The notes beneath the pieces are model-generated. The model worked only from the letters and a program-made list of their open reading frames with translations. It had not been told where the DNA came from and did not search any database. The position numbers were made by a program, and so were the translations under genes. Shown here piece after piece: positions 36,704-46,718 of a stretch of DNA of 64,000 nt. The stretch is taken from contig JADIXX010000001.1 of NCBI GenBank assembly GCA_016705575.1, positions 682,001 through 746,000 on the forward strand, read 5' to 3'. Each line of letters starts with the position of its first letter. Position 1 is the stretch's first letter. The DNA is from Candidatus Aalborgicola defluviihabitans (GTDB taxonomy: Bacteria > Pseudomonadota > Gammaproteobacteria > Burkholderiales > Burkholderiaceae_C).

Positions 36704-36832
36704 GTCAGGAGATTGGCCCAAAGACGCCGTGCCACAGCAGCAAGAAAACCATCTACCAAGCTGTTTCCAGCATCACCACAAAGGCGTTTTTTTGTGATCT
36801 GGCAAGTCTCGTCGTGAGCTCGGGACTCATGG

Positions 36833-37390
36833 TCATGGTGCGATTTCCGGGAATAGGACCTCAGTGTAGCCAAATTGGGTGAAGTCGCGTACCCGCATGG
36901 GATAGAGCTTTCCCCACAGATGGTCACATTCGTGCTGCACCACGCGAGCGTGAAAACCGTGTACGGCGCGGTCAATTAGATCACCATATTGGTCAAAGCC
37001 GGTGTAGCGAATGTGCGACCAGCGTGGCACCTTGGCGCGCAGACCTGGCACGGAAAGGCATCCCTCCCAATCCAGCTCCTCGGCCATATCGCCAACCACT
37101 GCGCCATCGGTGGTCAACGGGGTGATGACGGGGTTGATCAGCACCGTGGGCGGCACCAAGGGGCGCTCCGGGTAACGCGGGTTAGAGTCGCGGCTGCCAA
37201 ACACCACCACCTGTAGGTCCACGCCGATCTGGGGTGCCGCCAGCCCAGCGCCGTTGGCAGCCAACATGGTGTCCAGCAGGTCGCTGACCAACAGGTGCAA
37301 GGCATCGGAATCAAACCCCTCCAGATGCACGGCTTGGGCCATGCGCAGCAGACGCGGATCGCCCATCTTAAGAATGTCACGGATGGCCAA
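36833..37390 (-). CDS. def: Peptide deformylase
   Basis: Removes the N-formyl group from nascent proteins. All three motifs are present: GAGLAAPQIGV, EGCLSVPG with the metal Cys, and QHECDHLWGKLYP with the metal His residues and catalytic Glu. The best start is TTG at 37390 (LAIRDILKMGD), because GGAG lies six bases before it and the frame further upstream runs into ligA. The start overlaps the ligA stop by 14 bp, so translation is likely coupled. Length 185 aa. Confidence 0.92.
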   Translation of the reverse strand: MAIRDILKMGDPRLLRMAQAVHLEGFDSDALHLLVSDLLDTMLAANGAGLAAPQIGVDLQVVVFGSRDSNPRYPERPLVPPTVLINPVITPLTTDGAVVGDMAEELDWEGCLSVPGLRAKVPRWSHIRYTGFDQYGDLIDRAVHGFHARVVQHECDHLWGKLYPMRVRDFTQFGYTEVLFPEIAP

Positions 37391-39512
37391 GCGTATCTCC
37401 AGGTTGAGTTTCCAACAGGACCAGCATACCGGCTTCATCGAGAATAGCCAGTCCCAGCGATTGGGCTTTGTCCAGCTTGCTGCCAGCGTCTGTGCCAGCC
37501 ACCACGTAGTCGGTTTTCTTGCTGACCGAGCCGGCCACCTTGGCGCCGGCAGCCTCCAGCAAGTCTTTGGCCTGGTCGCGGCTCAGGGTTGGGAAAGTGC
37601 CAGTCAGCACAAAGGTCTTGCCGGCCAAAGGTTTGGGCGCCTGCACGGCGGGCTCGCCCTCTTCCCAAGTCAGGCCACAGGCACGCAGCTGTTCCACCAC
37701 CTCGCGGTTGTGGGGCTGATCAAAGAAGGTGCGCAGGCTTGTCGCCACGATCGGACCAACGTCGGCCACTTCGAGCAACCGTTCGACTGTTGCATCCATT
37801 ACGGCGTCGAGTGTGCAAAAGTGCCGAGCCAACGCTTTGGCCGTGGCCTCGCCCACATGGCGGATGCCCAGTCCAAACAGGAAACGCGACAAGGTGGTTT
37901 GTTTTGATTTTTGTAGTGCATCCAGCAGGTTTTGTGCGGACTTGTCGGCCATTCGGTCCAAAGCCGCCAACGCGCTCAGCCCCAGCCGGTACAAATCAGG
38001 CAAGGTGTTGACAATGCCGGCATCCACCAACTGATCCACCAGCTTGTCGCCCAGTCCTTCAACTTCCACCGCGCGTCGCTGGGCAAAATGCAAGATGGAT
38101 TGCTTGCGCTGTGCGCTGCAGAATAGGCCGCCGGTACAGCGGTAATCAGCCTCGCCTTCTTCACGCACAGCAACCGATCCACACACCGGGCAGTGATGGG
38201 GCATTGTGAATACCGGGCCGCGCGGAGCAGGTGTGGCGCCCTCCACTGTGTCTGGCAGCACGACGCTGACCACTTCGGGAATTACATCGCCGGCGCGGCG
38301 CACCACCACGGTGTCGCCTACCCGCACGTCTTTGCGGCGGGCTTCGTCTTCATTGTGCAGCGTGGCGTTGGTAACGGTCACGCCGCCCACAAACACGGGG
38401 GCCAGCTTGGCCACCGGTGTGAGCTTGCCAGTACGCCCAACCTGAATATCGATGCCCAGCACCGTCGTGAGCTGCTCTTGCGCAGGGTATTTGTGGGCCA
38501 CGGCCCAGCGCGGCTCGCGGGTGACAAACCCCAGTTGCTGCTGCAACGCCAGGCTATTGACCTTGTAGACCACGCCGTCAATGTCATAAGGGAGGTGATC
38601 CCGGCTGGCACCGATGCGTTCGTGATACGCTATCAATTCGGAAGCGCCTTGTGCAATATCGACGAGGGCTGCAACCGGAAAACCCCATTGCTTTATGGTC
38701 TGTAGCAGTTCGTAATGGGTGCCAAAATTGGGGCCACCCTGCTCTACGGGCGTGACCGCGCCCAGGCCGTACGCAAAAAAGCTCAAAGGGCGCTGGGCAG
38801 CAATGGCAGGGTCGAGCTGGCGCACCGCCCCTGCAGCGGCATTGCGGGGATTCACAAAGGTCTTTTCCCCTTTCTCACCGGCCGCAATACGCGCACGCTG
38901 GCGTTCGTTCAGCGCTTCAAAGTCGTCACGGCGCATATAGACTTCACCGCGCACCTCCAGCACCGGCGGCGCATCGGCTGGCAAGCGCAAAGGGATTTGA
39001 CCGATCGTGCGAATGTTTTGTGTGACGTCTTCACCGGTCTCACCGTCGCCACGGGTGGCAGCCTGCACCAGCACACCGTGCTCGTAACGCAGGTTCATGG
39101 CCAGGCCGTCGAACTTGGGCTCAGCCACGTATTCCACCGCAGGATCGGATTCCAACAATCCGAGTTCTTTGCGTACACGGGCATCAAAGTTTTGCGCGCC
39201 GCTGGCCTCGGTATCGGTCTCGGTGCGAATACTGAGCATGGGCACGGCGTGGCGCACGGAGGCGAACTGGTCCAGTGGCTTGCCACCTACACGCTGGGTG
39301 GGTGAATCGGGCGTGATCCACTCGGGGTGCAGGGCCTCTAGTGCCTGCAACTCCTGAAACAGGCGGTCGTATTCCGCGTCTGGCACTTGGGGCGCATCCA
39401 GCACGTAGTACTGGTGGGCGTAGGTGTGAAGCAGCCGGTGCAATTCCAGTAGCCGCGCTTGCTCAACTTTTAGTCCGGGCCCGGAAGACGCGAATAGATC
39501 CAGGTTGGTCAT
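37377..39512 (-). CDS. ligA: NAD-dependent DNA ligase
   Basis: A 711-aa ligase that seals nicks in replication. The adenylated Lys is in AEPKFDGLAMNLR; RGDGETGEDVT and YDIDGVVYKVN are nucleotidyltransferase motifs; the zinc finger is CPVCGS..C..FC (CPVCGSVAVR to GLFCSAQ); HhH repeats and a C-terminal BRCT domain (VLTGTFPTLSRDQAKDLLE) follow. Order zipA-ligA is the same as in E. coli. A possible degenerate copy of the dispersed repeat lies at 38629-38684, but the protein is not obviously longer there. Confidence 0.96.
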   Translation of the reverse strand: MTNLDLFASSGPGLKVEQARLLELHRLLHTYAHQYYVLDAPQVPDAEYDRLFQELQALEALHPEWITPDSPTQRVGGKPLDQFASVRHAVPMLSIRTETDTEASGAQNFDARVRKELGLLESDPAVEYVAEPKFDGLAMNLRYEHGVLVQAATRGDGETGEDVTQNIRTIGQIPLRLPADAPPVLEVRGEVYMRRDDFEALNERQRARIAAGEKGEKTFVNPRNAAAGAVRQLDPAIAAQRPLSFFAYGLGAVTPVEQGGPNFGTHYELLQTIKQWGFPVAALVDIAQGASELIAYHERIGASRDHLPYDIDGVVYKVNSLALQQQLGFVTREPRWAVAHKYPAQEQLTTVLGIDIQVGRTGKLTPVAKLAPVFVGGVTVTNATLHNEDEARRKDVRVGDTVVVRRAGDVIPEVVSVVLPDTVEGATPAPRGPVFTMPHHCPVCGSVAVREEGEADYRCTGGLFCSAQRKQSILHFAQRRAVEVEGLGDKLVDQLVDAGIVNTLPDLYRLGLSALAALDRMADKSAQNLLDALQKSKQTTLSRFLFGLGIRHVGEATAKALARHFCTLDAVMDATVERLLEVADVGPIVATSLRTFFDQPHNREVVEQLRACGLTWEEGEPAVQAPKPLAGKTFVLTGTFPTLSRDQAKDLLEAAGAKVAGSVSKKTDYVVAGTDAGSKLDKAQSLGLAILDEAGMLVLLETQPGDTLGHP
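38629..38684 (+). repeat. Possible dispersed repeat, doubtful copy (in ligA)
   Basis: GCTATC, 27 nt, ACGAGGGCTGCAACCGG has the same spacing as copies 3 and 5 and shares CGACGAGGGCTGCA-like sequence with dapE copy 5. However the encoded VAALVDIAQGASELIAYHE fits the normal LigA length as I know it, so this may be chance or an old, fully absorbed copy. Confidence 0.3.
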
Positions 39513-39530
39513 GGCGTGACCCGCCCGTAC

Positions 39531-40571
39531 TCAGGCAAACAGGCGTCGCGCCAACAGCGAGCCGGCGGCCAAATCACGCTGTTCCAGCGTGTCGTACAAC
39601 GTCTGGAGTTCGACGCCAATCTGGTCCATGGTCTGTGCGGTGAGCAACTGGCCGTTGTCATCGGTCACTACGCCGTCCATGGTCTGCGCCAGGCCAGCGG
39701 CCACCTCGCGCATGCGCTCAAAGGGCTGCTCAGCGCGGTCCACTTGCGCCACATCCAGGTGCAAGGCTATGTCGCGAATGGCTGATTGGGCCGGATCTTC
39801 GGCCAGTGCGGCTTGTGAATCAAAACCCAGCACCAGCACAGGAGCCATACCCTGCGCACTGGCTGGTAGCACCATGCGCCCCGGTATTCCGCCGGCCACA
39901 AAGCCCAGGTGGGCGGCATTTTGCTGCACGTAACCGGGGCTCCACGACGCGTTGCGGGCGCGGATGGTAAAGCCCAATTGGGCATCATGGGCGCTGGCAA
40001 ACTGGTCCAGCTCACGGGCGCGGGCCACTTCTTCCAGCATTTCCGGAAACTCAGGAGTGGCATTGATGGCATCCGCAAAGGCCTGTGTCTTGACCACAAA
40101 CTCGGAGTATTCGATCTCATTGAGGGCACCAGAGCGGTTGGCCAACTGCACGCCGGCCTGGAAACTGCTGTAGCGCTGGCCCGGCATCGGTGCCTCCCAA
40201 GCCTGGGTGTGGACGTTGTAGCCCTCGATGGCATAAGGCTTGCTGCCAGCACGGCGTGTTGCCGGCATAGCAGCGATGGCGGCCTCACCTGAGACCACCA
40301 TGGTGGGACCGTCCAGCGCCACGGTGGCAATGACGTCGATCAGCGAGTCCATGGCCGAGCGCCGGGCCAGACTGGGCACGCTAATCGGCTGGTTGTCAAA
40401 TACCATGTCACCCATTACTGGCTCGCGGGGGCCGTCGGCTGCGGCATCCCTATTCGGTTCGGGCTGGGCCTGGCGCGGAGTATTGCGGCGCGAACTCCAG
40501 GCTCCATGCGCCACCACCGCAGCGAGAACAACCCCGCCGGCAATAGCCAATCCAATCTGTAAATTGCTCAT
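39531..40571 (-). CDS. zipA: Cell division protein ZipA-like
   Basis: A bitopic membrane protein: an N-terminal helix (LQIGLAIAGGVVLAAVVAHG), a short charged/Pro linker and a C-terminal ZipA domain of ~220 residues that would bind the FtsZ tail. The linker is shorter than in E. coli. Length 346 aa. Placed between smc and ligA on one strand with 6 and 18 bp gaps. The ZipA fold is inferred from position and weak sequence features. Confidence 0.8.
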   Translation of the reverse strand: MSNLQIGLAIAGGVVLAAVVAHGAWSSRRNTPRQAQPEPNRDAAADGPREPVMGDMVFDNQPISVPSLARRSAMDSLIDVIATVALDGPTMVVSGEAAIAAMPATRRAGSKPYAIEGYNVHTQAWEAPMPGQRYSSFQAGVQLANRSGALNEIEYSEFVVKTQAFADAINATPEFPEMLEEVARARELDQFASAHDAQLGFTIRARNASWSPGYVQQNAAHLGFVAGGIPGRMVLPASAQGMAPVLVLGFDSQAALAEDPAQSAIRDIALHLDVAQVDRAEQPFERMREVAAGLAQTMDGVVTDDNGQLLTAQTMDQIGVELQTLYDTLEQRDLAAGSLLARRLFA

Positions 40572-40577
40572 AGTCTT

Positions 40578-43500
40578 CTAGGCCAGTTCGGCCAGTGTGA
40601 TGGCAGATTCCATATCCACCGCCACGATACGCGAAACACCCTGCTCTTGCATGGTCACGCCAATGAGTTGCTCTGCCATTTCCATGGCGATCTTATTGTG
40701 GCTGATGAAGAGGAACTGCGTTTCTTTGCTCATACTGCGCACCAGTTTGGCATAACGCTCGGTGTTGGCGTCGTCCAGCGGCGCGTCCACCTCATCCAGT
40801 AGACAAAATGGTGCAGGGTTGAGCTGGAAGATGGCAAACACCAGCGCAATGGCGGTCAGTGCTTTCTCGCCACCCGACAGCAAATGGATGGTCTGATTTT
40901 TCTTGCCCGGTGGTTGTGCAATCACCTGCACGCCGGAATCCAGAATCTCATCACCGGTGATCACCAAGCGCGCATTACCACCACCAAACAGCTCCGGGAA
41001 CATGCGACCAAAGTGGAGGTTGACCTGCTCGAAGGTGCCGGAGAGCATTTCGCGCGTTTCGCCGTCGATCTTGCGGATGGCGTCTTCCAGCGTCTGCATG
41101 GCCTGGGCCAGGTCGGCGTTCTGGGCATCCAAAAACTGCTTGCGCTCCCGGGATGCTGTCAGTTCTTCCAGCGCGGCCAGGTTGACGGCTCCCAGCGCAA
41201 CAATCTCCCGGTGCAGGCGATCAATATCGCCCTGCATGCCCATGATGCGTACGTTACCGTCCTTGATACTTTGCTCAACAGCTGCCAGATCGGCCTGGGC
41301 ATCTTGCAACTGCTGCTCGTACTGATCAAAGCCCAGGCGTGCGGCCTGCTCTTTAAGCTGGAACTCGGTAATGCGTTGGCGCAGGGGTTCGAGTTCACGT
41401 TCCAACTGCAGGCGGTTGCTCATCACTGGCACGCAGTTTGGCGGTCAGATCGTCGTACTCGCTGCGCCGGGCACCCAGAGCCTGTTCCCGCTCCAGCTTC
41501 CGGGCCAGTGCGGTTTGCAGGCCAGCCTGGGCGGCGGCATCGGTCAGCCGGGACAGTTCATCGTGGGCGCGTTGCGTCTCTGCCTGGACTGCATCCGCTT
41601 GTTGGTCGGCGGTGGCTATGGTGCGGGCCAATTCGGCCGTACGCGCTTGCAGGCTGCGCTGGGCAAAGACGGCTTCTTGCGCCTGGCGTTCCAGGGTACG
41701 TTGCTGCTCACGGCATTGGCTGAGTTTGCGCTGCACTTCGATCACCCGTTCGTCCAGCTGTGCGTGGCGCTCCTGGCTGTCAGCCAACTGCATGTCCAGC
41801 GACTCAAAGCGCCCTTCTGCCATCGTGCGGCGTTCCTGCAAATCATCCAGGTGGGCTTGCACTTCTTCCAGATCGGAATCAATCTGGGCACTGCGGGCCC
41901 GTGCCTGTTCGGCCAATTGGGACAGGCGCAAGGTCTCAACCTGCAGGCCATGGGATTGGGATTGTGCCTCCGTGGCTTCGCGGCGCACGCTCACCATGCG
42001 TTGTGAGGCGTCAGCGTAAGCAGCCTCGGCGCGGACCAGAGCCATACGGGCTTCGTCCGCCATCATGATCTGTGCACGCAGTTCTTTTTCCAGATTTTCT
42101 ATCTCTTGGGCGCGGGCCAGCAGGCCGGCCTGTTCGGAGTCCTGGGCATAGAAGCTCACGCTGTGGGCCGTCACCACGTGGCCGGACTTGACGTAGATGC
42201 CTTCGCCGGGTTTCAGTGTGGCCCGTTGTGCCAGGGCTTCGTCAAAACTGGACGCGGTATAGCAGCCATGCAGCCAGTCCACCAGAATAGCCTTTTGCCC
42301 GGCGTCGTTAACACGTAACAGGTCTGCCAGCCGTGGTAATGCAGCGACCCCTTCAGCGGCTGTAGCCTGAGGCGGGCTGAAAAACGCCAGTTTGGCCGGC
42401 GGTGCGTCCTGGGCAAATGCGCGCACCAGTTCCAGGCGCGACACTTCCAGCCCCGCCAGGCGCTCACGCAACGCGCCTTCCAGCGCATTCTCCCAGCCCT
42501 GCTCAATGTGAATGCGGGTCCACAGCCCTTGCAATTGCCCCAAGCCGTGCTTGGCCAGCCAGGGCTGTAGCTTGCCGTCGGTCTTGACCTTTTCCTGCAA
42601 GGCTTTGAGGGCTTCCAGTCGGGCCGACAAATCGGCTTGCCGGGCGGACTCGTCGTTGACTATTTGCTGTTGGGTACGGCGCGCTTCATCGCGCTGGGGC
42701 AGCGTTTCCTGTAATTCCTGCAGGCGGGCATCGGCAACTGCTGCGGCCTCCTGCGCTTGCGCCAATTGCTGCTCCAGACTTTCCAGTCGCGCTTCATCTG
42801 GCGCGGCCAGTGCGTTGCGGTCCACATCCAGGCGTTCACGGCGGTTGGATACCTGCCGGGATTGCTCTTCAATACTGCGCTGCTCGGCCGCCAGCACCTG
42901 GATTTGTTGCTGCACCTGCATGACCGCGCCGCGCTGGTCGTTGGCAGCAGATTGTGCAGCGGTGAGCGCATCTTCCAGATCGGGCAACGCTTGCGCTTGC
43001 TCCTCTACCTGGGCGGCAAGCAACTCGGTCTGTTCATCGCCCAGCAGGGCGAGTTCGGCCAGACGTTCAATTTCGGCCTGGGCGTCTTCTTTGCGGTTGG
43101 CCCATTGTCCAATCTGCTCTTGCAGCGTTTGCAAGCGCTGCTCGGCGCGTTGGCGACCTTCCACCACGAAACGGATTTCGGCCTCCAGGCGGCCCACATC
43201 GGTGCTGGCCTCATACAACAGGCCCTGCGCCTGATTGACATGGTCACCTGCGGAGTAGTGTGCTTGGCGCACGGATTCCAGATCGGCCTCAATATGGCGC
43301 AAGTCGGCCATACGGGATTCAAGCGCATTAACGGCGCTCAGCCCTTCGGACTGCACCTTCGACTGGTCTGCCAACGCTTCGGCGCGCTTGAGAAACCACT
43401 GCTGGTGCTGCTTGAGCGTGACATCAGCTTGCAGTGCGTTGTATTTTTGTGCGACCTCCGCCTGTTTTTCCAGGCGTTCCAGATTGGTGCTTAGCTCGCG

Positions 43501-44094
43501 CAGAATGTCTTCTACCCGCGTCAGGTTTTCACGGGTATCGGACAGGCGGTTCTCTGTTTCGCGGCGACGCTCTTTGTACTTGGAAACTCCGGCAGCCTCT
43601 TCCAGAAACAGGCGCAGCTCTTCGGGTTTGGATTCAATGATGCGGCTGATCGTGCCCTGGCCAATGATGGCGTAGGCGCGTGGCCCCAGGCCGGTGCCAA
43701 GAAAAACGTCCTGCACGTCGCGGCGGCGCACCGGCTGGTTGTTGATGAAGTAGCTGGAATTGCCGTCGCGCGTCAACACGCGCTTGACCGCGATTTCGCC
43801 AAACTGGCCCCACTGCCCACCTGCGCGGTGGTCGGCGTTGTCAAATATCAGCTCAACGCTGGAGCGGCTAGCCGGCTTGCGGGTGGTGGTGCCATTAAAG
43901 ATGACATCCTGCATGGACTCACCCCGCAACTCGCTGGCCTTGCTTTCACCCAAAACCCAGCGCACGGCGTCCATGATGTTGGATTTTCCGCAGCCATTGG
44001 GCCCCACCACCCCCACCAGTTGGCCTGGCAACAGGAAGTTGGTGGGCTCCGCAAAAGACTTGAACCCGGATAACTTGATGGAATTAAGACGCAC
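40578..44094 (-). CDS. smc: Chromosome segregation SMC protein, frame interrupted
   Basis: The ATPase core of the bacterial condensin complex (~1,170 codons). The N-terminal head has GVVGPNGCGKSNIMDAVRWV (Walker A), long coiled-coil arms and a central hinge follow, and the C-terminal head has LLSGGEKALTAIAL (signature) and FCLLDEVDAPLDDAN (Walker B). GTG 44094 gives the usual start RLNSIKLSGFKSF. The frame breaks at 41412-41417: KLRASDEQ ends in one frame and RLQLERELEPLRQRI continues in another; removing one base of a GG pair (41414-41415) restores it. smc is near-essential, so a sequence error is likely. Confidence 0.9.
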
Positions 44095-44370
44095 AGAAGA
44101 AGAAAACTAGTGGCTAAGCAGTTGATTTCATTGGTATTTTCTGGGTATTACCGCCAACGAAGAAGCACAATGATACCGTGTGGGTGCGCCTTGGAGCCAC
44201 TCAGGAACTCAGTGCCGCGTCAACACGTAACCGGCCACACCCAACTCTAGCAACTCGCAACTGGACTTTTCAGTCTGGTGAACCCAGTCTATTACGAATC
44301 CACACGCTGAAAAGCGCCATTGCGGCGCGCATACTGGCACGCATTGCTTCATTTACTGAAAGTTTGATCC

Positions 44371-44517
44371 ATGACCCTGTGCCCCATTGCCATTGTGAGC
44401 AGCTGCGCAAAATGCCCGGCATTCAAAATTTGTCCACTCAAAGGCGTTATTGGCGACGACGTAAAACCCGTATCGCCGCCAACGCCAGCGAAGGCTTCTG
44501 GAAAGCGCAAAAAGTAA
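44371..44517 (+). CDS. Small Cys-rich protein, 48 aa
   Basis: A short frame in the ~490-bp gap between smc and dapC, too short for ordinary gene finding. It has four Cys in the first 21 residues (MTLCPIAIV, then SCAKCPAFKICPLKG), a conserved-looking GVIGDD turn and a Pro/Lys-rich tail. The CxxCPxxxxxCP spacing could bind Zn or an Fe-S cluster. I have an impression of similar small proteins in related Burkholderiales but cannot name a family. The rest of the gap (44095-44370, 44518-44587) shows nothing I recognise. Confidence 0.5.
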   Translation: MTLCPIAIVSSCAKCPAFKICPLKGVIGDDVKPVSPPTPAKASGKRKK

Positions 44518-44587
44518 TACCGGATCGCTGGGTTGCATAAGTCCCCGGCTGCGCAGTGCAGCAATTGCTCAGGGATAATACTCACCC

Positions 44588-45805
44588 ATGAACCCGAATT
44601 TGTCCCGCCTGCAGGCCTATCCCTTTGAGCGCCTGCGGCAGTTGTTTGCCACAGTCACGCCCAATCCCGCCTATGCGCCCGTCAGCTTGGGGATTGGGGA
44701 GCCACGCCACGCTACACCCGCACTCATCAAGGATGCTTACTGCAAGGCCATCAACGATCCGCAGGGCGGCTTGGCGGTTTATCCGGCAACTGCCGGAGTG
44801 CCAGCCTTGCGCGCATCCATTGGGCGCTGGCTGCAACGCCGCTACGGGCTCGAACTCAATACCAACACCCAGATACTGCCGGTTAACGGCACCCGCGAGG
44901 CCCTGTTTGCTTTTGCGCAGACGGTAGTCGATCCATCCAGGCGGGTGGCACCCGATTTGCCTCCACTGGTAGTTTGCCCCAATCCGTTCTACCAAATTTA
45001 TGAAGGTGCGGCGTTCTTGTCGGGCGCGCAACCGTATTTCGTACCCTCCGACCCGGCCCGCAACTTTGGCCAGGACTGGGACAGCGTGCCCGACGACGTC
45101 TGGGCGCGCACCCAACTGCTGTTCGTCTGTTCACCCGGCAACCCCACCGGCGCGGTGATGCCACTGACCGAGTGGGAAAAACTGTTCGATTTAAGTGATC
45201 GCTTTGGCTTTGTGATTGCCTCTGACGAGTGCTACAGCGAAATCTACTTTCGAGAGGAGCCACCTTTGGGCGGCCTGGAGGCTGCAGCCCGCCTGGGTCG
45301 TGCAGACTTCAAAAACCTGCTGATTCTGACCAGCCTGTCCAAGCGCAGCAACGTGCCCGGCATGCGCAGCGGCTTTGTGGCTGGCGATGACGCCCTGATC
45401 CAACAGTTTTTGCTGTACCGAACCTACCACGGCAGCGCCATGAGTACCGTGGTGCAGGCCGCCAGCATTGCCGCTTGGGACGATGAAGCGCACGTGCGCG
45501 ACAACCGTGAGCAATACCGCGCCAAGTTCGCCCGCGTTACCCCCCTGCTGGCAGAGGTGCTGGACGTGGCCTTGCCCGATGCCGGCTTCTACCTGTGGGC
45601 AAAGGTCAAGGGGAGTGACACCGACTTCGCGCGCGACCTGCTCGCTCTCTACAATGTCACCGTCTTGCCCGGCAGTTTCCTGGCGCGCGAGGCACGGGGC
45701 TTTAACCCCGGTGCCAACCGGATTCGCATGGCATTGGTCGCCGAAACGGCCGAATGCGTGGAAGCCGCCGAACGCATCGTCCAGTTCGTGAAATCCCGTG
45801 CATGA
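44588..45805 (+). CDS. dapC: N-succinyldiaminopimelate aminotransferase
   Basis: A 405-aa PLP-dependent class I/II aminotransferase making N-succinyl-LL-2,6-diaminopimelate for lysine and peptidoglycan. The Schiff-base Lys is in LSKRSNVPGMRSGF; other PLP contacts are CSPGNPTGAVMPL and ASDECYSEIYF. Position next to dapD and dapE supports dapC over other aminotransferases. ATG 44588. Confidence 0.92.
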   Translation: MNPNLSRLQAYPFERLRQLFATVTPNPAYAPVSLGIGEPRHATPALIKDAYCKAINDPQGGLAVYPATAGVPALRASIGRWLQRRYGLELNTNTQILPVNGTREALFAFAQTVVDPSRRVAPDLPPLVVCPNPFYQIYEGAAFLSGAQPYFVPSDPARNFGQDWDSVPDDVWARTQLLFVCSPGNPTGAVMPLTEWEKLFDLSDRFGFVIASDECYSEIYFREEPPLGGLEAAARLGRADFKNLLILTSLSKRSNVPGMRSGFVAGDDALIQQFLLYRTYHGSAMSTVVQAASIAAWDDEAHVRDNREQYRAKFARVTPLLAEVLDVALPDAGFYLWAKVKGSDTDFARDLLALYNVTVLPGSFLAREARGFNPGANRIRMALVAETAECVEAAERIVQFVKSRA

Positions 45806-45813
45806 AATTTTGT

Positions 45814-45837
45814 GGGACAGACCTTTAGCTCTGTCCC
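45814..45837 (+). terminator. Hairpin between dapC and dapD
   Basis: GGGACAGA and TCTGTCCC form a perfect 8-bp stem around an 8-nt loop, 9 bp after the dapC stop. No T run follows, so it is more likely an RNA-stabilising or attenuation hairpin than a simple terminator. Confidence 0.4.
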
Positions 45838-45862
45838 CAACTGACCGTAGAAAGAAGCCTGA

Positions 45863-46687
45863 ATGACACAACAACTTCAACAAACCATTGACGCCGCTTG
45901 GGAAGACCGCGCCAACATATCCGTGGCTTCTGCCCCGGCCGAAGTACGCGACGCGGTGGAACACGTGCTGAACGAACTCGATGCCGGCCGCTTGCGCGTC
46001 GCTACCCGCGAATCGGTGGGCCAGTGGACCACCCACCAGTGGATCAAGAAAGCCGTGTTGCTTTCCTTCCGCCTCAAGGACAACGAAATCATGCAAGCCG
46101 GCAGCTTGGGCTTTTATGACAAGGTGGCCACCAAATTCTCCGATTTGAGTGCCGACGAAATGAAGGCGACCGGTGTGCGCGTAGTGCCACCTGCCGTGGC
46201 GCGTCGTGGTAGCTACCAGGCCAAGGGCGTGATCTTGATGCCCTCGTACTGCAATATCGGCTCCTATGTGGACGAAGGCACCATGGTGGACGCCTGGGCC
46301 ACGGTCGGCTCTTGCGCCCAAATCGGCAAGAACGTGCACCTCTCCGGTGGCGTGGGTATTGGCGGCGTGTTGGAGCCCATGCAGGCCGGCCCCACCATCA
46401 TTGAAGACAACTGCTTTATAGGCGCGCGCTCCGAAGTGGTGGAAGGCGTCATCATCGAAGAAAACTCCGTTATCTCGATGGGCGTGTATATTGGCCAGAG
46501 CACCAAAATTTATGACCGAGCCACGGGCACCATAACCTATGGGCGTGTACCTTCTGGCTCAGTGGTAGTGTCGGGCAACTTGCCCAGTGCCGACGGCAAA
46601 TACAGCTTGTATTGCGCTGTGATCGTCAAACGCGTGGACGCGCAGACGCGTGCCAAGACGTCACTGAACGACCTGCTGCGCGATTGA
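45863..46687 (+). CDS. dapD: Tetrahydrodipicolinate N-succinyltransferase
   Basis: A 274-aa trimeric left-handed beta-helix enzyme that succinylates tetrahydrodipicolinate in the DAP pathway. Hexapeptide-type repeats run from ~110 (VRVVPPAVARRGSY) through IGSYVDEGTMVDAWATVGSC and CFIGARSEVVEGVIIEENSV. AGAAAG before ATG 45863 is the ribosome-binding site. Confidence 0.96.
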   Translation: MTQQLQQTIDAAWEDRANISVASAPAEVRDAVEHVLNELDAGRLRVATRESVGQWTTHQWIKKAVLLSFRLKDNEIMQAGSLGFYDKVATKFSDLSADEMKATGVRVVPPAVARRGSYQAKGVILMPSYCNIGSYVDEGTMVDAWATVGSCAQIGKNVHLSGGVGIGGVLEPMQAGPTIIEDNCFIGARSEVVEGVIIEENSVISMGVYIGQSTKIYDRATGTITYGRVPSGSVVVSGNLPSADGKYSLYCAVIVKRVDAQTRAKTSLNDLLRD

Positions 46688-46718
46688 TTTTTTTTGTTCT
46701 TTGAACCGAGGCTGAACT

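Noticed and set aside
39321..39360. GCCTCTAGTGCCTGCAACTC in ligA as a further dispersed repeat copy
   Set aside because: It lacks the ACGAGGG block and the spacing, and it codes for the normal LigA sequence ELQALEALHPEW.
42512..43234. A 240-codon Ser/Arg/Cys-rich frame opposite smc
   Set aside because: Typical complement of the Ala/Gln/Glu-rich coiled coil of SMC.
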